Of a stretch of 64,000 bases of DNA, positions 10,023 to 20,045 are shown in pieces (within the stretch, counting starts at the first letter, position 1; every line of letters begins with the position of its first letter). Made by a program: the position numbers and the translations under genes. The stretch spans positions 9,920,001-9,984,000 of the forward strand of contig NC_133295.1 of the NCBI RefSeq assembly GCF_005239225.2, read 5' to 3'. A model generated the notes under the pieces. It saw nothing but the letters and a program-made list of their open reading frames with translations, had not been told where the DNA came from and ran no database searches. The stretch is from Populus alba. Taxonomy: Eukaryota; Streptophyta; Magnoliopsida; Malpighiales; Salicaceae.

Positions 10023-10612
10023 ATTGATTAGCTTCGGCTAATGGCATCCGAATGGATGGCCGGGACAAAAGAGTGATTAGCTTCGGCTAATGGCATCCAA
10101 ACGGATGGCCGGGACAAAGAATGATTAGCTTTGGCTAATGGCGTCCGAATGGATGGCCGGGATGAAAGATTGATTAGCTTCGGCTAATGGCATCCAAACG
10201 GATGGCCGTGACAAAGAATGATTAGCTTGAGCTAAAGGCGTCCGAATGGATGGCCGGGATGAAGGATTGATTAGTTTCGGCTAATGGCATCCAAACGGAT
10301 GGCCGGGACAAAGAATGATTAGCTTTGGCTAATGGCGTCCGAATGGATGGCCGGGATGAAAGATTGATTAGCTTCGGCTAATGGCATCCAAACGGATGGC
10401 CGGGACAAAGAATGATTAGCTTGAGCTAAAGGCGTCCGAATGGATGGCCGAGATGAAGGATTGATTAGCTTCGGCTAATGGCATCCAAACGGATGGACGG
10501 GACAAAGAATGATTAGCTTTGGCTAATGGCGTCCGAATGGATGGCCGGGATGAAGGACTGATTAGCTTCGGCTAATGGCATCCAAACGGATGGATGGCCG
10601 GGATAAAAGAAG
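10023..10612 (+). repeat. Hairpin array 3: 12 units of 48/49 bp with higher-order structure
   Basis: Twelve copies of a unit starting gattagcttcggctaatggc. Each unit has two small inverted repeats: TTAGC/GCTAA with a 4-base loop, and CATCC/GGATG with a 4-base loop. Unit types alternate A (catccaaacggatg, acaaagaat) and B (gtccgaatggat, gatgaaagatt). B comes as B1 (loop TTTG) and B2 (loop TTGA), giving an A-B1-A-B2 higher-order period near 194 bp. Confidence 0.95.
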
Positions 10613-10945
10613 GACTCCGCTGCCGATGCAGAAATCGGCAGCGACGCAGTTTCTGCTGCCGATTCTGGATCGGCAGCGACACTGTATTCACTGCCGATAC
10701 AGAAATCGGCAGCGACGCAGATTGCGCTGCCGATTGTGGATCGGCAGCGACGCAGATTGCGCTTCCGATTCTGGATCGGCAGCGACGCAGATTTCGCTGC
10801 TAATACAGAAATCGGCAGCGACGCAGATTCCGCTGCCGATTCTGGATCGGCAGCGACACAGTTTTCACTGCCGATTCCTTGATCGGCAGCAATGCAGTTT
10901 CTGCTATCGATTTTGGGATCGACAGCAACGCAACTTTCGTCATGG
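10613..10945 (+). repeat. Hairpin array 4: about 35-36-bp repeat related to array 1
   Basis: About nine units with arms near ATCGGCAGCGA and TCGCTGCCGAT, linkers 'tacagaa' or 'tctgg', and loops such as CGCAGATTG. It interrupts array 3: a degenerate 48-bp unit (actagttttggcgaatggcatccg) resumes at about 10976. It shares its core with arrays 1 and 2. Confidence 0.92.
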
Positions 10946-11358
10946 AATCCGGATGGATGACCGACACAAATGAATGACTAGTTTTGGCGAATGGCATCCG
11001 AAAACTTGTGTATCTATATGTACTACTTGTTGTTATAGCAAATACATGAAGAAATTATAATTGTTAATGCTTTACATAATTGCCGAACCGTTAGTTACCA
11101 TTCTTATTATTATTAAGTGTTTGCATTCTCTTAAATGTTTGTACTGCTGCAGGGACTTCACACCAACGAGATGCCTAGGAAACCCGATACACGGGAACCT
11201 ACTTTTGCAAGGAATTATGTAGATGTATTTTAAATCACAATGTATTTTGTAGGGATCAATGTACTGAATGTATAACTTTTATTAGATCCTTTTTGTTTAA
11301 AATTGTGATGACTATTAGTAGGTTAAGACTGCAAACTCATGTCTATGTATATATTTTT

Positions 11359-11460
11359 AATATGAACTTCAAATCAAGCAACCTTAATATTACGTGTTTG
11401 TGTAAGTTAAATATGAACTTCAAATCAAGCAACCTTAATATTACGTGTTTGTGTAAGTTT
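11359..11460. repeat. 51-bp tandem duplication
   Basis: Two near-perfect copies of a segment beginning aatatgaacttcaaatcaag, at 11359 and 11410, in the 3' part of the giant LTR. Confidence 0.93.
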
Positions 11461-11616
11461 CACTTTGAAATGAAACGTTGATTGTATGGATTGTATTTTG
11501 ATGATGTGAGGATTTAGATCCATTTGATTGCCGGCGCCATGTGGATTGAATGCATATATATATATAAAAAAAAAAAAATTTACTGTGTTGTGGGCTTGTA
11601 AAGCCGGGTTGTTACA

Positions 11617-14600
11617 CCTTGAATCCATTAACTCATAAGTAATGGTCCTCAAATCCAAGATAACTCATTATTTGCAACTAAAATATTTTCTTCACTTCTT
11701 TTTTATGCTCTTTAGTAACTTAAAAATTTGAGTGTCTTTCTAAAGACAGATGAGTCTATTCAAATATTGCATCAAGTTTTGTTAATCCATTCATCAAACA
11801 TAGGAAGTCCAATAAGATTTATATATTTAGTAAATAAAATATAAAAATAATGAAGAAAAGGAGTTAATCTATTTTTCTAGGAGTTCATATTTTTTAAAAA
11901 AATTATTAACTATAGATAGATATGAATTTACATATTAGCATGGGAATACTATGTAACATTATTATTGCACATTAATATGATATTAAAGAGTTGGTAATTC
12001 TATATATAGTTATGGATTAGACAATCATTTGATTTAGAGGCAAACTTCAAATATACTCTCGAACTACTAGAACTAATATCATTTTTTTTACTCAATAATT
12101 TTTTTGTATTAATTTTATATCTAAATAGTTTTGATTTTTCAATTGGATTCTTATGTTAGAATTCCCTAACAAATAAAAAAGTTCCTTATTTAACAATGTC
12201 ATTTCTTAAAAAAAATATATAATTTAGATGAAATTCATAATTAAATATGGAAAGAAAAACTTAATTGATAATCTTTAAATCTGGAGGGATAAAACTAATA
12301 TAAAAACTTGTTTAAGGATAAAATTATATGTTGAAGGCATTTTTAAGGTTTGGATTTTAAAAAATAAAGTTTCATTTTCCTTTTTTTTAAGTATAATTTA
12401 ACGGTTTTTTGGCTAGCCTTTAAATAGTTGCTTTATTTAATATATTCATAAATTTAGTTTTTCATTCATGTTTATGATAAATTATGTATTTGAAGAACAC
12501 TCCTCGTTATTGTTGCCGCCACATTAGACTTTACATAACCCGCGTAAAAAGTCCTTCAATTCCTTTGATATAGATATGTACTTGGATGAAAATAAGCCTT
12601 TTGTTTATACTTTATAATGCCACATTTGTAAATAGAGTTATTTTCGTTCATTTGTCATTCTTTTCCATTCTCTCTCTAATAAAACTATTTTTTTCCTTGT
12701 ACAATCATTATCATCAATCATCTTTAAACTTAAATAGGCTATAGACAAATCAAACCCAAACAAACAATAACTTTCCCAAACTATTTCCTTTTAAGAACTA
12801 AAAAGATTTATGCTAAAATAATAGATGCAAATAAAAACAAATGGCATTGGGTACATAATAGGTCTTGAAGAATTATTTCTGGGTCTCCTTGATCAAATCC
12901 ACCCATATTAGGATTACTTGTTAATAGTTGATCGAGTTTGATGGATTTACCTTTTAAAACAATAAGTTATGGTCCTACAGTACATTATCAATCACTTGAT
13001 GCCCCTCTGGCGCATTTATTATGGTTATTTCTTACCCTCCATTTTTTTTTTGTATGATTTTGCTTGCTATACCCGTTGTTATAACATTTTATACCTTACT
13101 CTTGCTCCTGTGAAATAAATTTGACCCCTTCCTTTGTTCCTACGTATATTTATGAGATATTTTAAAAAGTAAGCATTCTTCTTAGCAGTAAGATCTAAAG
13201 AAAGAATAGGAAAGGTGATTTACTATATTTATTTTTACCAAGAACATGACTTGTAAACCCTTAGTAAGTAAAGTATTGAAAATTTAATCCAATGATAAAA
13301 TGAGACAAAAAATATAAAAATAATATATATATCAAATAATTAGAAATGAAGTTTTATAGATAAGAACTTTAAGATAAAGTAAGTTTTAAAAAATGGGTTA
13401 CCTGGTAAATGGAAGATTTCTTGAATTAAATTACAAAGGCAATGTTATAAATATAAATTATATGGAACTTATAAATAGCTTTCTTAGCTTTCATGGAAGC
13501 CAAGAACTGCCAAAACATAGAGAAGGAAGGCAAACAACTCTTTGATTCTTTTTTATTCTTCTTGCACTAAAACAATTAAAAGAGAAAGAATGAAGTATCT
13601 GGAGAAACTTTTAAGGGTTTAGGGAGGGGTTTTAAGCTTTTAGGAAGGATTAAAAACCTTTAAAACTAAGATTTTGGAGCTTGAAAGAAGTAGTGAAGGT
13701 GAGTAAGAAAAAAAAAGCATCCTTATTAAATCACCCTTGTTTTAGTGTTATTTAGAGGTAAGAAATACTTTTACTTTGATTGATTAATATTTTGTTATGA
13801 ATTGAGAAGTGAGTCATTCAGTTTCATTATAGAAGTTTTGAATTTTATATGATATGTATATGAATTATTGTTTTTATGTTTAAATGATGTTCTTAGTTAT
13901 GAATAAATAATGACTTATATGGAAATTTGAAGAAAATTAAAAAAGAGTGTTCTTGGGTAGGTTGGAATTCAGCTATACTAGATAAGGGTGGATTTGAATT
14001 TATTTGATCAATTGACACATGATTCATGATAAATTGTGTTAAATGAAAGATTTAATGAATGAGTAATGAACTAATTCCAAAATCTAACAAAAAGAAATAC
14101 CTCTTTGTTATTGGAAAGTTTTGTTCTAGGATATGGGTAAGAGGTTTGAACTTGTTTGATGAACTTTTCATGAAATTTGTTTAGAATTGTGTTCACTTAC
14201 ATGGAAAATAAGTGGGTAATGTATCAATTATAAAAATTTAAGGAAAATTCATGCTTCCTCTTTAAAAGCATAATTTGCCCATTACCATTTAAAAAAGGGA
14301 TTGAAATGGTTGATTTAATTGATATAGAAATTATATCCAATTGTTTTAATTAAAATAAGTGAAGTATAGATAAAAGTCAAATTGCAAGAAATAGTGAAAG
14401 AAAAATCTATTTTTCCTTTATAGAAGGTTCAGCCTATGAGATTTTTAAAAGAAATGAATTGATTTGTTTAAATTGGTAGGTGTTTTGCTCTTCCATCATT
14501 TATTTTGCTTAAAACTTTTAATACTAAATAACAATAATTTTTTTAGATGTGTTAGACACACACATAAAGTTTTCCTTGGTTTTACACTTATCCATGACTC

Positions 14601-14643
14601 TGAATGAGTTAAATTATGTTTTAAAAGTTGGGATCGTTACAAT
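11617..14643. other. AT-rich non-coding stretch, probably including a decayed 5' LTR
   Basis: No gene seen. The right end (…GATCGTTACA, ending 14641) is an LTR terminus followed by a primer-binding site, so part of 12.5-14.6 kb is presumably the 5' LTR of the decayed element to the right. I cannot find a convincing matching TG start, so its left border is unresolved. Confidence 0.5.
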
Positions 14644-14655
14644 TGGTATCAGGGC
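14644..14655 (+). other. Primer-binding site of the decayed element
   Basis: TGGTATCAGGGC, one base off the plant initiator-Met primer consensus TGGTATCAGAGC, just after the LTR end GTTACA. Confidence 0.83.
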
Positions 14656-16272
14656 CCTAGCTTTGGTTTAGTAGACTTGAAATTAATAATGACTTATGTT
14701 AAACTATTTTAGGATGGTATGTACCTGATAAGGAGCCACGATCGACCAATCTTCAGCATGGAGAAGGAATTAGAATATTGATATAGTATATAGGTAAGAG
14801 GAAGACCCCTTAGCTGATACCACATCGTATATGTTGACAGTATCGACATAGTCAGGACAAGGTGGGTTAGTATGAATCAAAGATAATCTAGCCTCTTTGC
14901 AAGTTAGGATTTCATAGCCAGTTACATTAAATAGAAAGGGACAAGGATTGAAACACCCAATTATAGCACCTGTGGGAACCTTCACACCTCATGTTGATTT
15001 TGCTTTTTGAGAGCAGATAGTAAAGGTAGTGGTTGTTGGTATCTCTAGTGTAGCAGCTCTAACATCTCTAATAGCCTCAATAGCCCTAACACTTATAAAT
15101 AATGTATTTATTTTAATTCATCTGGTGAATAATATAAAAGAGATGAGTTATGAGCCTTTATTTGAGGAACAAGACATAGAGATTGTAGAAAGGTGAATCG
15201 GGACATGAGAGAGTACTATGATTCAAATAAGGGTGCAAGAGGAGCTATAAGTGGATTGTGCCACCCAACAACTTTCAGACAAGACATAAATTTGTTAGGA
15301 AACTGTATAACTCAAGAGAGCTACTAAAGAGTTATCTTAAGACAACTTTAAGATGGAGTTTGAGAATAAGTATTACTTTAGCTATCACTATAAGGCTATG
15401 AGATGAGATGATATGATAATGATTGAGTATAAAAAGATATTTCATGATCTCTTAATGTTTTCCTCAAACCATATTCTTATTGAACAACTTATGGGTTTAT
15501 GTAGGACTTGAAATAGGGGTTGATTACATTATAATTTAAGACCACGAGTGAGTTAATACAATCATCTCAAATCTTAGTGGCATGTATTACTAAAGGCCAA
15601 CAAGGTCAATATAAAATTAGAAAGAGAAAGCATGTTGACTTTTCTAGTAGAATAACTCTTTTTTTTAAAAAAAAAACCAAGATAATCCAGTCAATTTAAG
15701 AAAAAAAAAAGGAAATTAATTAGGAATAGTGAAAGCTAGGTCTTTCTAAGGTATTTGTAGAGGTTCAACTCGAGGACATTTTAGCTGGAGGGATTACAAA
15801 ACAAAAAACCATCACTTATCCTCAGTATGCCTAATGTAAGTAGAGACATCCCGGGTATTGCTCAACATTATTACGTCAATGCCATGTTTGTAAATAAAAG
15901 AGAATAACTAGAAAGATTGTTTGTACCTAAATCGAAGACGTCGTTATTGTGGAGAGAAAAGATATCTTAAGATGGAGTCCCCTAGAAGGGCTACTAATTA
16001 TACATACAGATATGGACAACAAACATAAAGTCAATAGCATTTTATCATAATGGATAGAGCTATCAGACTGGCACAATTAAAGGTCAAAGATAATAAGGGA
16101 TGTCCGAGAGCTCATGGAGACAAGACACAAATGAGAGTGTTCTACATGACCTAGAAGATGATGAGAAAAAGGTGTGCCACATACCTTGCTTATATAATAT
16201 ATTCGAAGAAGGATAATGTTGAATTGTCTAATCTTCCTATAATAAAAGAGTTTTCAGATGTATTTCTAAAGG
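14656..16272 (+). pseudogene. gag and protease remnants
   Basis: Frame-broken but readable pieces. Capsid-like 'EFENKYYF' and 'MIEYKKIFHDLLMFSSN' lie around 15355-15480. Near 16230-16277 the protease-to-RT linker 'NLPIIKEFSDVFLKEL' stops at the solo LTR insertion and resumes on its other side. Confidence 0.65.
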
Positions 16273-16277
16273 AGTTA

Positions 16278-17695
16278 TGATTAGTACTTAAAAGTGCATG
16301 TTTATCAAGGTTTTATATCATCATTTTGCACTTAAAGTATCAATAACTCCTTAACTAAAGCATGTTTTATAATAACAAGTCTGATACTATAAGATGCCTT
16401 AATATATGGTAAATGTTCATCTTAAATGCAGGCCTATCACATAAATCAAAGGATTGATTGATGAATTAACTACTGAAATTTTGAAGATAAAGAAGGGTGA
16501 AGCTTAGAAAAGAGATGTTGATGAAGTCCAAACTGGAACACTGTTCAGTAATTGGGTCGTATCTCGAGTTCTAGATATTCAAATGATCTCAAATTTTTAC
16601 ACAGATTTGGTAAGTCATAGGCCTAAAAATTTAATGTGGACACCAAGATCTAAGAAGGCCGTTTTCAAGTCCAAATTATAGCAACAATGGAGAAGTCCAA
16701 ATCTGTCCTGCAGCCCAGACACTATTCAGTGTTCAACCCATATCTTGAGTTTTAGAAGTCCAAATGACCTCAATTTTTTTTCCTGGAAAGCTAAGAGAAT
16801 TTCCTAGAACTTTTATAAGTACATATAGTTCTAGTTCTGATGTTAGCAATGGCGTTTTATTCAGACAAGAAGATAAGGATTTTCACCAAGTCAAGATGTG
16901 GCTACCCACTCAACAATTATTCATCACATCAATAGTTCCAAAATTTGGCCTATAAAAGGAGGCATTTGCCATGCATTTAGGCATCTTGGTGTTCAGATCA
17001 AGATCATGCTCTTACTCTTTTTCTTTGTATTTTGTAATGTTTAAGTTTTATTTGATGTTATTTTAATCTCTTGTTTATGCTTTTCATTTCCTTTCCTTTA
17101 TTTATATAATTATGTTCTTATCTTGTTTATTTATGTTTCTTTCTTTCATTATGTTTAGCTAAATATATTATGTCAAGGTGAAAAGGTTACACTAATGGTG
17201 TAAGAATAAGTATAATATAAACTCAATATGGACTTTCATGCTTGATACTAACATGTTTTATATTTATTATCTTGCCCACTTTTAATACCTTGCTTGTTAA
17301 ATGGTTAATCTAGATTTGTGTTGAACAACCTTTGGTACAACAAATGCTTGACACTTTCATAGCCCAATCGTATGGTATAACCTACACCTGTGCTATGAAA
17401 GGAACTTGATTTGTTGTTAACGTAAGTTATTATCATGAATACTTGATAATATTTACAAGTATTGACATTACTTGAACAAGATAATTAATGTAATCATGTT
17501 AACAATTATAATCTAATTGGAACCTCTTTTGTGTGTAATTTCCAGTTGAGTAATAAGAGTTTATAATATACTTATTTGAAGTACCATTAGTGGATCCTCT
17601 AACCTTGACATTTGTTTTTATTATTGTTTAATCCTTACATCAATCTTACATCTCAAAGCTCTCTTTATTATTACTATTACTATTATTAATATCAT

Positions 17696-17727
<32 letters not shown>

Positions 17728-17905
17728 TTGTTATTACTACTACTACTACTACTACTGATTATTACTATTATTGTTGTTGTTGTGTTGTTGTTATTTATAA
17801 TTTATATAGTTAACCTCCTTGTGGTTCGACCTCGGTCTTGCCGGGTTATTTATTACTTCGACACTCCTGCATTTGGGAGAAGACATCAAGCTTTTGGTCA
17901 TGTCA
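16278..17905 (+). mobile_element. Solo LTR (1628 bp) with 5-bp target duplication
   Basis: It begins TGATTAG and ends GTCATGTCA, and is flanked by AGTTA at 16273-16277 and 17906-17910. Removing it with one AGTTA restores the host pol reading from DVFLKEL straight into PGLPSKRKVQVSID. No internal region is present. The 3' end carries 'gttcgacctcggtcttgccg' and 'cttcgacactcctgc', which I associate with Athila/Tat-type gypsy LTRs; that assignment is from general familiarity. Confidence 0.88.
17665..17793. repeat. (TTA/CTA/GTT)n trinucleotide microsatellite
   Basis: A long run of ctactactac, with tta and gtt variants, inside the solo LTR. It produces a spurious poly-Leu open frame. Confidence 0.95.
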
Positions 17906-17910
17906 AGTTA

Positions 17911-20045
17911 CCAGGATTGCCTTCAAAGAGAAAGGTGCAAGTCTCTATTGATAAACTATTTGGCATATCTCATGTAGTCTAGTCACCTTATATGATGACA
18001 CTAGTAGAGTTATTGAATATTATTTGTGAGAAAGAATGATAACACCATTAGACTCTGCATTGATTATAGATAATTAAATAAGGTGACAATGAAAAATAGA
18101 TATCTATTTCCATGGATAGACGATCTTTTTAATAGATTAAAATGAGTCATGATGTTTTTAAAGATAGACTTAAGATCAGGTACTATTAATTAAGAATTAG
18201 GGACTAAGATATTTCAAAGACTTCATCAAGAAACATTATGAGTTCCTGGTGATGCCATTTAGGTTGATAAATGCTTTAGTAGTGCATATAGATTTGATGA
18301 ATCGCGTTTTCCAACTTTACTTGGATAAATTTGTAGTGATGTTTATTAATGACATCCTAATTTATTCCAGTTCATATTTAAAGATTGATCAACATTTAAG
18401 GTGTATATTATAATGTTGAAGGACCATCAATTGTATGCCAAATTAAATAAGTGTGAAAATTGGCTAACAAATATGGTCTTTTTAAGGCATGTCATATCGA
18501 GAAAGGAGATATTTGTTGATATAAGAAAAGTAGAATTAATGTTAAAGTGGGAACGACTTACAAATATGAAAAAAATTCATAGTTTCCTTAGATTAACAAG
18601 GTATTATATGAGGTTTATTAAGGGGTTTTCTATGGTAGTTACTCTTTTGACTTGATCAACCTAGAAGGAGGTGAAATGATAGAGGTCGAGGGAGTGTGAA
18701 GAGAATTTTTAGGAGATAAAAAGAAGACATACCACTCCCTTAGTGTTGACACTTCCTTCAGGATCTAAAAGGTTTGTAGTTTAATGATGTATTTAAAAAG
18801 GGACTTCGTTGTGTTTTGATGCAATATGAGAATGTAATTGCTTATGTATCAAGACAGATGAAGCCTTATGAGGTTAATTACCCGATCTATGATTCAAAGT
18901 TGAATGTCGTAGTGTTTGTCTTATGGGTATGAAGATATTATTTGCACAAGTCTTAGGTGTGGATTTTCACAGACCATAAGAGTTTGAAATATTTGATGTT
19001 AAAGAAAGAACTAAATACGTGATATAAAAGATAAGTGGAGTTTTTAAATATTATGATTGTATAATATATTATTACATAAGAAAAGCAAATGTTGTTGTTG
19101 ATGATGCTTTTAGTTTTAAAACAAGACAATGTTAGATGAATTTGTGGACTGGGATAAGAGGGAGCTGATAGAGTTGAAAAAGATATATGCTTAATTAAAG
19201 GTGGGACCTGAAGGATTCTTATTAGCTCAATTGAAGGTATGATCTATATTTCAAGATAAAGTGTTATAAGCTTAAAAAAAGGATATTAAGGTAGATAAAA
19301 TGAGACGTGAGATGTAATTAGTGTTTGTGACTTCTTTCTATATCTTGGAGGATAAAATGGTAGTAATGGGTAGACAGATGTATTTGCCTGATGATAAGGC
19401 CTTTAAAGATGAAGCATTGAAAGAGGTTCATGAATCTAGGTTTGCTAAACTTTCAAAAAGTACTAAGATTCACAGAGACTTAAAAGAATTTTATTGGTGG
19501 CCAAACATGAAGAAAAAAAATGGTTGAATATGTGGTCAAATGTTGTGTGTGTTAGCAAGTGAAAGTGGAGCATTAGAAGTCGGTAAGGCCCTTACAACCA
19601 CTTTTGATACCTGAATGGAAGTTGAAAGATATCACTATGAACTTTGTATCGGGCTTACCGAAAGTGAAAGGAGGCAATGATGTCATTTAGGTCATTGTGG
19701 ATCGCTTGATTAAGTTTGTGCTTTTCTTACTTATAAAGATGATAGATTTAGTTGATAAATTAACAAAGTTGTATATGGATGAGATAATGAAATTACATGG
19801 GATACTAATGTCGATTGTTTTGGATTAAGACTTTTGGTTCACTTATCGTTTATGGTCAAGTATTCAACATGCTCTAGGAACAAGATTGAATTGGAGCACT
19901 ATTTTCCACCCTCAAATTGATAGACAATCTAAAAGAACAATCTATACTCCAAAAGATTTGTTAAAAGCATGTATATTGGAGTTTAGGAGAAATTAGGAAG
20001 ACCACCCACCTTTTGTAGAGTTTACGTACAATAACAACTACCAAG
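17911..20045 (+). pseudogene. pol remnants (RT, RNase H, integrase) of the decayed element
   Basis: Ordered fragments: 'LPGLPSKRKVQVSID' (17911); RT fingers 'KVTMKNRYLFPWIDDLFNRL' (about 18079-18138); RT palm '[20 protein letters not shown]' (about 18301-18356), where YxDD reads FIND; RT thumb 18401-18655; RNase H around 18810-18985; the integrase zinc-binding part 19321-19527; the integrase core around 19590-19990, with the first catalytic Asp changed (MNFVSGL) and the last Glu region altered (DRQSKRT). Many stops and frameshifts make it non-functional. Confidence 0.85.

Larger units (their letters stand above)
4142..11616 (+). mobile_element. Chromovirus (Ty3/gypsy) 3' portion with a giant LTR
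   Basis: The right part of a plus-strand element; its 5' LTR, gag and protease start lie left of the window because of the nested insertion. Order here: end of protease, reverse-transcriptase thumb, RNase H, integrase, chromodomain, polypurine tract, 3' LTR. The family call rests on the integrase followed by the C-terminal chromodomain and on the 'TTTCGAGGACGAAAT' sequence before the polypurine tract, common in Tekay/Del-type chromoviruses. It is inactive: reverse-transcriptase deletion plus two in-frame stops. Confidence 0.9.
6915..11616 (+). repeat. Giant 3' LTR (about 4.7 kb) of the chromovirus
   Basis: It starts TGTAAACACCC right after the polypurine tract and ends GGGTTGTTACA. These two ends are near-perfect inverted repeats of each other, as LTR ends should be. 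The length of 4702 bp is large for a chromovirus LTR, and roughly two thirds is tandem repeats (see the separate entries). A TATA box at 7378 suggests U3 is only the first 0.5 kb. The far end (11150-11616) looks like ordinary LTR 3' sequence. The other LTR is outside the window, so identity of the pair cannot be judged. Confidence 0.82.
14644..20045 (+). mobile_element. Decayed chromovirus-like gypsy element
   Basis: It begins with a primer-binding site two bases after an LTR end and continues through gag, protease, RT, RNase H and integrase remnants in order. All reading frames are broken many times. It is split by a solo LTR (16278-17905) and ends abruptly inside integrase near 20045, with no recognisable chromodomain, polypurine tract or 3' LTR. 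Confidence 0.83.

Noticed and set aside
10023..10612. CRISPR-like array
   Set aside because: This is a plant nuclear retroelement. Units are contiguous repeats without unique spacers, and there are no cas genes.
17728..17982. 84-codon Leu-rich frame as a membrane peptide
   Set aside because: It is the trinucleotide microsatellite of the solo LTR read as codons, running into the host pol remnant.
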